From Aspidiotus rigidus (taxonomy: Eukaryota; Arthropoda; Insecta; Hemiptera; Diaspididae), in NCBI GenBank assembly GCA_035079385.1, contig JAVHKY010000054.1, positions 4,131,501 through 4,195,500 on the forward strand: DNA of 64,000 bases, given 5' to 3'. A model generated the notes under the pieces. It made no database searches and was not told the origin of the DNA. It was given only the letters and a program-made list of their open reading frames with translations. Numbering within the stretch: the stretch's first letter is position 1; each line of letters starts with the position of its first letter. A program made the translations under genes and the position numbers. Shown one piece after another: positions 38,001 through 50,000 of the stretch.

Positions 38001-41000
38001 CTTCATATTGCGTCACTCGGTAAGAATCCCAAAAGAATCTTGATCCTAAGAATGTTCTCTTTTAAAATTTGTAAAATCGAACCCGAGTGACTTCTAATTT
38101 AAGAGGAGCGCGAAACTCTTTTACGCTCACATGAACGATTTCACGAACTCCTACTTGTTCAGTCATGCGGGAATAATTTGAAAGAAATTAGAAATTATCG
38201 CGAAGAATATACATTTTTTTTTTTATTTAATAACCTCGTGTATCATGCTCACAGCCGGACAGGAGGAAGTTGTCAAACTCCTGATAGAACATGGCGCGTT
38301 GGTCAATGTTCAGAGTCAGAGTGGTTTCACACCTTTGTACATGGCCGCTCAGGAGAATCACGAAAAAGTTGTTCGTTATTTGCTGAATCACGGAGCTAAT
38401 CAGAGTCTTGCAACAGAGGTAAATTAATAAGAAAACTTGATGTAGTTTGAAAAAAGAAAGAGAGCAATTTCTTGCCTCATAAAACGCAGCTGACAGTTTG
38501 AATGATCTGCAAGATGATGAACAGCGGTCGTTTGAATCACGCTCGTCTGTTGTAGGCTACTAAATCTCAATTACGAAAAACCGTATAACTTTTGTAACTA
38601 AGTACGATCGATCTTTTTCAGGATGGATTTACACCGTTAGCAGTAGCTATGCAGCAAGGACACGATAAAGTAGTTACCGAATTACTCGAAAATGATACGC
38701 GGGGAAAAATACGACTTCCAGCTTTGCACATAGCCGCCAAGAAAGATGACTGCAAGGCAGCTGCTCTTCTTCTGCAGGTCAATATACTGGCGTAATGTCA
38801 TTATGTATCTGATTAATTAGATGAGATTCGAGAATGCTATAGCTAAAATTAAGATAGAAGAAAGTTACCTATTTGTTTATTCTCGTCCGTATTCTTTAAA
38901 TTAATCTTCTAATTTCTGTTATAGAGTGAACACAATCCCGATATCACGTCGAAGAGTGGATTCACTCCGTTACACATCGCATCACATTATGGAAACGATG
39001 CGATTGCTAGTCTTCTGCTTGCGAAAGGTGCGGATGTCAATTACGCTGCGAAAGTAAGCATCGCTTCCTACGTTAATTAACAATTTTATCGGCATTATAT
39101 CAGAAATTACTTAGGTATCATTGTCATTTTTTTCTATTGAGAATTGAGAGGCTCTAATAATTTTACGGTTTTATTATCAAGAGCGCTCTTAAACTAACAA
39201 ATTCAAAATTTTCTCCAAATCTGTAGTTGTTAGATTTTTGCGATTCAAGTGTCAAAAGTAGTGTTTCGATGACAAAAATAAAGAAAAATGATTTCAAAGT
39301 ATAATCCCTCCTCTTATGAAGATATTGTTTGTTTACTGATTTGGAAAATCGTCAGAATACTTTATGAGAAGATATATTGTGGTCAGTTATTATATTGTAA
39401 TAAATCGATTTCATTTTATTTTAATTTTTGGAGAAGTTAATTTTCAAAATCCAGGTTGTAATTGAAATTTTCATTAAGTGTCCTTTGAATGTTTAGAAAA
39501 TAACAAAAAGACCTGTATAAATTGTTTTTTTTTTTTTCGTTTACGGAACCTCTTATGGTTAATGTGTATTGCAGTTCAATTTCAAGCCATTAGTTTCTTC
39601 TACCTTCATCATTTCTGTACCCTCCAATAAAATGATCTTCGGTTCTGTCTAGTAAAGAAAATCGAATAATTCTCATTTTTTAATTTTCAATAGCACAATA
39701 TCACACCTTTGCACGTAGCTGCAAAATGGGGACGGAACAACATGGTTGTTCTCCTACTCGATAAAGGAGCGAGTATAATAGCCAAAACGAGGGACGGTTT
39801 GACGCCGTTACACTGCGCTGCTAGATCCGGACACGAACAAGTCGTTGACACTCTGCTTCAAAGGCACGCTCCAATCACTGCAAAAACAAAAGTAAGATAC
39901 AATTATAATTCCAATGAAAATTCTTCTTATCCGCGGAAGAAAAATTTACTAAAATGGAAGGCAACTTCCGTTTCAGAATGGTTTAGCTCCTCTTCATATG
40001 GCATCACAAGGTGATCACGTTGAAGCGGCACGAGTTCTGCTCACTCATCGCGCTCCCGTCGATGATGTAACCGTAGATTATCTGACGGCCCTGCATGTCG
40101 CTTCGCATTGCGGCCATGTTTCTGTCGCAAAGCTCCTTCTCGATCGTAAAGCCGATCCGAATGCTCGGGCGCTTAACGGTTTCACGCCTTTGCATATCGC
40201 CTGTAAAAAAAACCGAGTTAAAATCGTCGAGCTGCTTCTAAAACTGGGAGCTTCTATCGAAGCCACTACAGAGGTACGCGATACACCCAGCTTTTCCCCG
40301 TGTCCCAAATTACCTATCGTATGCTGATATAAAAATTGATATCATTTCAGTCCGGGCTATCTCCTCTACATGTAGCCAGTTTCATGGGATGCATGAACAT
40401 CGTGATATATTTACTACAATGTGAAGCCAATCCAGACGTTTCTACTATTCGGGGTGAAACGCCGCTTCATTTAGCTTCGAGAGCGAATCAAACTGATATT
40501 ATTCGTATACTACTGAGAAATGGAGCTCAAGTTGATGCTAAGGCTCGAGTACGTCCCTAATCTGTGTTTCAGCATCGCTGGTGATATTCGAATTGATGAT
40601 GAACGATGTTTCAAATTTTATAGGAACAGCAAACTCCTCTGCATATTGCCTCCAGACTAGGAAATACGGATATCGTTATGTTACTATTACAACATGGAGC
40701 GAATGTAGATTCTGTTACCAAAGATTTATACACATCTATGCATATTGCTGCTAAAGAGGATCAGGAGGAGGTTTGTCGATTTATAGAATGTTTTTAACGG
40801 ATTTAATCATCGTTCACGTGTATAATACGTTCCTATCGTATGTTTGTAGGTTATCCAGACTTTATTAGAAAATGAAGCCTCAATGACAGCAGCTACAAAG
40901 AAGGGTTTCACTCCTTTACATTTGGCTGCGAAGTATGGCAGAACGAAGATCGCTACCTTGTTATTGCAACGCGGAGCCCCAGTGGATGCGCAGGGAAAAG

Positions 41001-44000
41001 TATGTGGAGATTGAAATCATCAGTAAATCCTTCATTATCTAAAATTATTTCATGTCGAGATCATCCCGTATTTTTCAATTTCCATTCTGTGGATAGTTGT
41101 GTTGATTACGTATAGTGTGACGTCATTACCCTTGAGACATGTACGTTTGTGTTACGTCATCAGTCCGTCATGCACTCAACCCCAAACCAACCTTGATGAA
41201 GTCATCAAACCGTGACACCGCTCCCAACCTTATCGCGGGCCTAATTCCAAACACCAGTTCGTCCACTCTTTGAATTCGCACCCAGTCACAGATTGTAACA
41301 GTCAGAATTTATGTGTGATGAATTCAGCATCACTAAGTCTCAATAGAGTCACAAAAAATGTTTGTTCTAATTTCTAGAATATCAGAAGTGGCATTACTGA
41401 AGGCTTGCAAAAATAGTTCTGTCTATTACAATCTGTGATTATGTGCTAATCAAAATGTGGACTTACTTCTGTTTGGAATTAGGCTTGAGTTCATTACCCT
41501 CAACTTTGATTGTGACGTCATTAACTCGTGAGGGCATCTATATGCCGCCCCCTTTAACCTCGAGACACATGAACCTATGTTACATCATTCAGTGGTGATG
41601 TGATTCTTGTGACGTCGTCAACTCGTCACGCTCTCAACTACCATTCAATCCTGGCAATGTCACCAACCCTTGACATCACTCCCAACCTCAGTGACTACAT
41701 GAAGCCGTGACGTGATGTCATCCTTTCAAGCATTGTACATCCTTGTGATGTCATTAACCCCTGACATCACCCCCAATCTTAGTGATGTCATTACCCCCAA
41801 CTTTGAGATTGAGACATATATAGATTTGTGGCGTCGTCAACCTGTAATGTCACCTGTGGCTGTCACGTTTAACTAATTGAGACACATACACTTTTGTGAC
41901 GTCATCTCTCTGTGAGTGTGACATCAATTCCAATTTTAGTGACGCCCTTACCCCTAACTTTGAGACATATACAGGTTTGTGACGTCATCACCCTTAATCT
42001 TAGTGACGTCACGAACCTGTGACACCTTTAACCCTATTTTTGAGATAAGAATAGGTAAAAATTTACCAGATATTCATCCTCATTTATGATCGATTTTCCA
42101 GAATGGGGTGACACCGTTGCACGTTGCTAGTCATTATGATCATCAGGGTATCGCGCTGCTTTTGTTGGATAAAGGTGCATCACCACATGCTACAGCAAAA
42201 AATGGCCACACTCCCCTTCACATTGCAGCAAAAAAGAATCAGGTAACCGTAATACTAGTTGCTCAATATTATTGTAGAGTTTTCTCCAACTCAAGCGCAT
42301 TTATTTTCGTTTGAAGATGGATATTGCTGCCATGCTATTGGAGTACGGAGCTCGTGCTGATGTTGAATCAAAAGCTGGCTTTACGCCTTTGCATTTAGCG
42401 GCGCAAGAAGGTCATGTAGATATGACAAATCTATTATTGGAACATAAATGCGATGTCAACTATAGTTCAAAGGTAACTTTTTGTCGTATTTATTTCATCA
42501 TAGTTTTTTTAGTATCTACTTACATTGATTATGATTTTTAGAACGGATTAACACCATTACATCTATGTGCTCAAGAAGACTGCGTGGAAGTGGCGAAAAT
42601 ACTTGTACGAAATGGCGCGGATGCGAATGCCGTTACCAAAGTACGTACACATAGATATCAATTTTTTCTTCTGCGTCACCACTACTGATGATTGCGGAGT
42701 AATCTTGTTGATTGTTTTTTTCTTATCAGGCTGGGTACACGCCGTTACACATAGCGAGTCACTTTGGTCAGTTGAATATGGTGCGATTTTTGCTTTCTCA
42801 GAAGGTTAAAGTTGACGCTGCTACATCTACCGGGTATACTCCGCTGCATCAAGCCGCGCAGCAAGGAAATTCAGCTATTGTCGCGGTTCTCTTAGATAAT
42901 GGAGCTTCCCCAAATTCAAAAAACAACGTATGTAAAGTATACAATTTTGATTTGTATTGTACTATGGGATAAGATTTGTTAGACGAATATTGTCCTTATT
43001 ACAGCAAGGTTTGACTGCGCTGTATATCGCTCAGAAATTAGGATATATAAGCGTGGTCGAAGTGTTGAAAAACGTCACCAAACCGGATAAGGGTAAAAAC
43101 GCAGTTCCTGGAAGTAACGATGACAAGTATAAGGTTGTAGCTCCAGAAACGATGCAGGAAAATTTCATGTCAGATTCGGAAGATGAAGGAGGTGAATATT
43201 GCTTGTTTTCACTTATGTAGTTGTGCAAGTTCGATCACTAAGCTTGAAGCTCGCATAAAATTTTGGTATAGTCGTTTCTTCTTCTCTCTGATTGGGTTAA
43301 AGATACAACACTTACTCAGCTTTTTAATGATCAGTAAAAAGAAAACTTAGGTTACGAGTCACCGATTTATGCACGCACGTGTTCACGTGATTAAGAAGGC
43401 GCTAATAATGAAGAAGAGAGAAAACTTATGCCTTGGTCGTTTGATAAACGTTTTTACCGTAGATGATGAGCGCGGTGTTTCGATCAATTAATGCACGCAC
43501 TGTTTTAAAACGTCCGAGTGTGAATGGATTTCGGCATGGCGTGAAACTGAAACAATGTTGTTCACGCGACAGATACTTCAGTAATGAATAATGTTGACGC
43601 TTCTGTGAACATTCAGTTCAATACTGTACTTGAGTTTGTTACTTGGCCGCTATTCAACATAGAATTCTTGTTTTCATATCTGTCGAATATCTGCATTTTT
43701 TTTTCTCCCGAACAAACGAATGTATTCGCGTTTAATTTTAGAAAGAACCTATTTCGCACACGTGTAAGTCCTTTCCTTAAAGTCTTTGTGGCATACCTAC
43801 GAAAAAAGGGGGTGTTTGCGTCTGCTCCCTTAATTTTGTACGATCCTTTTTCCCGGATTGTCAAGTTCACGTATTGCTTTTAAGAATTAACCTGGCCCCT
43901 AGGTTAGTGTTGAAATGGTCATTAGAAGTTACCGGTGTTTATTTTGCTTGTCATTTTTTTTTGTTCTTGCACCTAATTAGGAGATGAGTTGTATGCAACG

Positions 44001-47000
44001 ACGAACCATACGCACGAACAGCGCGTATGCGATAGTACTCTTTATTTACAATATTACGAAAAAAACACGTTACTTTCGCGTAAGTGTGAGCTGACCATTG
44101 GCACGCTTTTTTTTCCGCCTAGCTTCCATCTAGAATTGGCCTTCTGTAAGAATTTTAGTCATTCAATCCCATTCGATGTTTCTTTTGGATTTTGTTTTTT
44201 TGGGTAGGGCGGATTGACAGTTGGAACGTCTTATTTTTGCTGTAGTATTCAGTGAATCGATTCACCTCGATGGCGGATAATTATTTTTTGTAGTATTTAT
44301 TCTCTCCAGTATCTCTGACAAATTATTTTTCAGTTTATTTAAATGAAAATTTTTGTAGTTGGCTCATGAAAAAGCGTGGAGTATTTAGAATTTTGGGTTT
44401 GATAAGCGCAAAATATGCTGTAGGATTTTCATATGTATGCGTTTACTCCATTGCTTCGTTTTCTATGATTATTTTTTATGAGCAATAGATCGATTTTCCA
44501 TGATGTCACTCAGCAGACTGAAGCTTCCAGAGCACGGGTTAACCTCATGAGAAAAGGATAGAGACCTTCAAGTAGGAAATTCATATTATTCCAAAAATGA
44601 CGGAATCTTTTAGAATAAAAAGTTGATTTTCTTGAAGCCAAGATTCTCAGCTTCAATTTAGATAATTTTACTCACATTGCTCTACCCGAGAGTCATGAGA
44701 TATGATGATGTATAATGAAGCTGAGATTCTCGGCTTCATGGAAATCAAACTTTTATTCTAAAAAATTCTGTAATTTTTGAAATAATTTGAATCTTTATCC
44801 TTTCTCTTTCTCCAGATCGTTGATACGCAGATATGTCAATTCTACTCAAAGTAAGTTGCAAAAAAAATAAAAAACGGTTTTTTCAAAAAAAAAAACAAAA
44901 AATATGTTTTTTTTTAGTTTAAAACAGATTTTATGTTGAAAACATGTTTTAAATTATGGTTTTCAATTCCTTGTTTGATACACGTTTTCAATGTTTTAAA
45001 CATTATTTAAAACCGGTTTTAATTTTAAATCATTCAATTATTGTTTGGGACACATGTTTGGTGTTTTAACTAGGGTCGTTTTAAACACATTTAACGTTTT
45101 AAATATCGGTTTTGAACATCGTTTAAAACAACGTTCTATTTGTTTCAACCTTGGAAAAATGGTCAAATATTCATTTTTAGCGAAGAATAATAATGAAAAT
45201 ATGAAAAAAAAAAGGTTTATAATGTTTCTTAATGCATTGAAAAAAACAAGTTTAAAACAAAAAAACACGTTTTAAACATATTTCGTTTTGATTTTTTTGT
45301 GTGTTTTGAACATGTCTTGAACACGTTTTAAACATTGTTTGTTTAAAACGTCTCAACCCTGCCACCCTGGTTCTATTTTGTACGGCAGCTGTGATGGAAG
45401 CATTGGTCTGCTATGTGACGTCACAGCTGCTGTACAAAATAGAACCAGGGTGGCAGGGTTGAGACGTTTTAAACAAACAATGTTTAAAACGTGTTCAAGA
45501 CATGTTTAAAACACACAAAAAATCAAAATTTCGTTTTAAATGGAAATATGTTTAAAACGTGTTTTTTTGTTTTAAACTTGTTTTTTTCAATGCATCAAGA
45601 AACATTATAAACCTTTTTTTTTTTTTTCATATTTTCATTATTATTCTTCGCTAGAAATGAATATTTGACCATTTTTACAGGGTTGAAACAGTAAAAAAAA
45701 AAAAAATAGAACGTTGTTTTGAACGATGTTCAAAACCGATATTTAAAACGTTAAATGTGTTTAAAACGACCCTAGTTAAAACACCAAACATGTGTCCCAA
45801 ACAATAATTGAATGATTTAAAATTAAAACCGGTTTAAATAATGTTTAAAACATTGAAAACGTGTTTCAAACAAGGAATTGAAAACCATAATTTAAAACAT
45901 GTTTTCAACATAAAATCTGTTTTAAACTTTGTTTTTTTTGAAAAAACCGTTTTTTATTTTTTTTGCAACTCTGAGTAGATAGAATTGACATATCTGCGTA
46001 TCAACGATCTGGAGAAAGAGATCTTCTGCATGATCGACGTGTCAGTTTGTGCGATCACGCTGTGTATTTACGAGAGGCAATTTGCGGATACGTCCAAATA
46101 ATTTGGACAATATTTACATTCATGAAGTTCTTCGAGAAACGAACATCGTTCTCCTAGAACTGACTTCATTATCGAATTATTTGTTGAAAATACTTCTTAG
46201 AACGTGTGTCTACTTTATATTTACTGTCATATTAGAAATTTTTGGAGAAAATTAGATCGTATAGTACTTTTATCGTGATCGTTGATTCTGTAGATACGTT
46301 CATTCTACTTTGTGCGGCAGACAGGAAAATCGATCTATTTCCAGCATGGACGTATTTATGATTATATCAGTCGGCTTGCGAAAAGGTCTTTTAAAGTGAG
46401 AGTAGTCGAACTGAATGCTTGCAACTACATTTTGGGTTTGCATCTCGGAGTGGGCAGAATGAGACGGTGTCGTAGAAATGGATCGATCGAAGGTTGGCAT
46501 CATGGTAATGATTTTCTCATGATTGTTTCAGAGGAGTTTGTGATGCAGGGAGAGACAGAATGATGAACCTTGCGGCAAGGTCCTCTGCGTCATATTATCC
46601 TTAAAGTTGGTGTGTCCTGGTATCCATAGACTAGAGATGGAGGATAAGGAAGAACATGACCAGTAATAAGAATGAGGATTTGTTGGATGATAGGATTGGT
46701 AGAATGAGGTTCTTGGAGGGAATCAGATAGTATAAGGAATTTGTGGGGAGCAGAAAAGCGAGACACAGATGAATATAGCAATAAGTTCAGTATGGAAATG
46801 TATCTGGTTCTGGGTCCCGATCTTGACCCGTGCGTGTAGCAGAAAAGGTGGCAGAAAAATTCTGAAGAAATTATTTTCTTGACGTGTTGTTTGCATATAT
46901 AAAGTAGGCTGTTTTGGGAATTTCGTTGATATCGAGCCAGATGACACGGATAGAGGTTAACCAGAGGGAGATTGCATGAAAAATAGGACGTGAGAGCCTT

Positions 47001-50000
47001 AGATTGAGATAGAGTGCCTAGATGGGCTTGAAGCGACAGATGGAGGGAATTACGTAGGCTGGGGTATATGAAAAGATGGAAAGATTTGGATATTGGGTTG
47101 TTGGAACAAGAAAGCGAGCAGTGAGTTGAAGAGCGCGGTAGCGGACGGCACATAAGCTGAGTAAAGGGCTGTTGCATAGTGCGCCGAGAACCAGTCGAAG
47201 CGTGGAAGATTGAATGGAGTCCAACAATTTCAAGGGTGTTTTGTGGGATTGGGTGTAAATTGGATAACCGTAATCGAGTTGGGAGCGGATTGGTCTATTT
47301 TGAGATTGGAGGAGGAGTACCGAGGACGTTCAAGGGATTCAAGCATTTTGCTCTCAAGATTTTGCTTAAGGGGAGGGGGGGGGGGATTTTAGGAGATTTT
47401 CGAGTCGAAGGTGGGACCAAGGAACCGGATGGTATTAGTAAAGTAATGTAGACGCAGAGAAAGAAGAAACGTCTGTTTTCTTGCCTGAAAATCAAAATCC
47501 ACGCTTAGATGACTATTTGAAGACTTTGTCAAGGGTTAACTGGAGGAAACGCTTCGAGGTTTCCGTAATATGGAACTTGTAAGTAAGGTATAGCTTGGAG
47601 GATGTTACGGTCTTTGCGGAAGCTGTATTGATTTGGGAAAAGGGTATTATTCGATTCAATGAACCGGAATAGTCTTTTGTTTATTATTTTGTGGAGCAGT
47701 TTGCCGAGGACGAAAGTCAGTGTGATAGGTCGGTAAGATGCACGGAGGGGGGATCTCCGGTAGGTTTTAGTATCGAAGAATGATAGTCGATTTCCAAATG
47801 AAAGGGTAGAGGCCCTGTTGATGAATTGCGTGGACCTTTTCGGATCCAGGAGTGCGTATCCCAGATTTTTGCAGGAGTGGAGTTCAGATGAAGAAATAGG
47901 AATGTTAGAAGGAGGGGGGGGGGTCTGCAGAATCAAAAGAATTCCGGAGAGCTTCCGCTTGGTGTTTGAAAAGTGGATGGCAAGCAATTCAGCCATTGTT
48001 TAAGGGTTGGAGAGAGTTGAAGATCTAGTGATGTAGTCCGTTAATCTATGAGAGGCTGGAAGCAACGTTGGAGCTCCTCGACCGTTGTTCGACCAAACGG
48101 ATGATAGTTCTGCTTTTATGCGGGTTTGTTTGTATTTGATGAGAGAATCTTGTGATTTAGAGGATTGGTGAGATCGGTACATTTTACATCGAGATTTGAC
48201 CACCACGGGACTTGGCCTGGTTTCAAACTTCCAGAGAAGAGGAGATCAAGCTTTTGGCTGCTTCAAGTATTCAGTTTGTGATTACTGGGATGGATTCTTT
48301 TCGCATAATATAATTTTCAAAAAAGAAATTCGTTCTTTCCTTTTAAGAGGAACCTCTCTATGATTCTGATCGTCTTTTTTCGAGAGAAATATTTCGGTTT
48401 CTCCTTTCACATCGTTTGGTAAACATTATTGTCTAACGATGGTCTCACGTGTCATCCTCATGTGTGTTTTTTTTTTTTACTCTTCGTCGTGCGACTGTAA
48501 TCCTATTCTTCTCCATGTTATTATTTCTTACAATTGTTTCAAGTGATCGTTACAAAACACGGTTCGCTCAATCATTAATGTATTTAGCGTTTAATTTTGA
48601 TGAAGTGCCAATAAGCGTCTCATAAACGGGATTCGCGTGCGTCATTTTTTCAACAGGCTGACCATCCCGACTCATTTCGTTCTTTTATATGTTGTTCGAC
48701 GACCATACAGTATATAACTTCCACGCGTTGTTTATTAATAACCGTTTACCGAGCATAAGTTATCAACTCAAAAAAGGAAAAAACGAACTGTTTTTGTTTT
48801 TGTTTTTTTTTTAACCTTTTTTTTTTTTTTTTTTTCTTTCGAATTTGCGATAGTATGCATAGTGTGTACGTGTTTAACTATATAGCGGATAATTCGTTAC
48901 AAAAATTATTATAAACGGATGGTAATTGTACGTAGTACATTTTCGTGAAAAATTTTGGCCTACAAAATGTGTCCTTGTTTGGGGCTATGCGTGTGTGGTC
49001 GTAAACATGAGAAGAAGAGTGTCAAGAAGAATAGTGTCAAAAATGGTGTAAAGAATATCAAAGGTACGTTGTTTGAAGGTCGAGGACTATGTTTGCTCAA
49101 TAATATCCCAAAGCTACCCATCAGTTTTGAGTGCTGATCTTGCATGCGAAGTGCATCTTCATAGGCTGTTTGAAAAATTTGAAGTCTTGCTTTTGCGTCA
49201 AAGATGCTTTTTTGTTGTAATCTTATATGGAAAATTTAGGGTAAATTAAGACTGTAATGCATCAGATATGATCGTTTACCGTTAATCTACAGGCGACGAT
49301 GCTACTAACGAGCAGTCGTATCGATATTTGACGATCGATGAAATGAAGAGTCTCGGAGATGATTCTATGCCGTTAGACGTCAGTAAAGAAGATCGGTACG
49401 ACACAACAGCCGGTGAGTTCGGTCGGGGTCGCTTCCTAGCGAACACGTGGAGCAAAATTATTCATCAATATGTATAATTTCAGGAGTAGAAGAATCAATT
49501 ACTCCGCAACATAATTATAATAATCAGTTCAGCGCAGTCACAGTTCCTGATAATGTAGACGTAACAAGAACTCCGGTTGTCCAAACTGGGTATGTAAAAT
49601 TATTACTAAAATAGTTATACATTCTTCATTTAAAAAAATGTCCTATTGATAATGATGAAAATTTCATTTTCACGCTGCTCATTTGTAGACGTTTGAAATG
49701 GAAAAGGTGAAACTCGAAACTGGTTGTAGTATCATCATCGAAATTCGTCAACTAATATTTATTTAATTCGAAATTTCAGTTTTCTGGTTAGTTTCCTCGT
49801 TGATGCGAAAGGAGGCGCAATGCGTGGCTGTCGACACAGCGGAGTACGTGTTATTGTTCCTCCTCAGTGCGTTACGATGCCGACGAGAGTAACATGTCGA
49901 TACGTGAGAAGAGATAAACCTAATCCTCCTCCACCTCCACCTCTGATGGAGGGTGAAGCACTCGCTAGCAGGATTCTCGAGCTCGGGCCAGTAGGAGTGA

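Larger units (their letters stand above)
43192..49292 (+). other. Ankyrin intron 16 (6.1 kb)
   Basis: Holds two foldback elements, a minus-strand LINE remnant and the proposed alternative first exon at 48967-49063. I see nothing in 43192-44548 or 48216-48870 except poly-T runs. Confidence 0.8.

Noticed and set aside
40004..40308. Minus-strand frames opposite ankyrin exon 8
   Set aside because: Shadows of the ANK-repeat coding strand.
45045..45275. Overlapping opposite-strand frames of equal size
   Set aside because: They arise from the palindrome arm and GTTTTAAAC-type repeats, not from genes.
46049..46563. Two plus-strand open frames next to the palindrome
   Set aside because: No domain resemblance and no splice phase fitting ankyrin exons 16-17.
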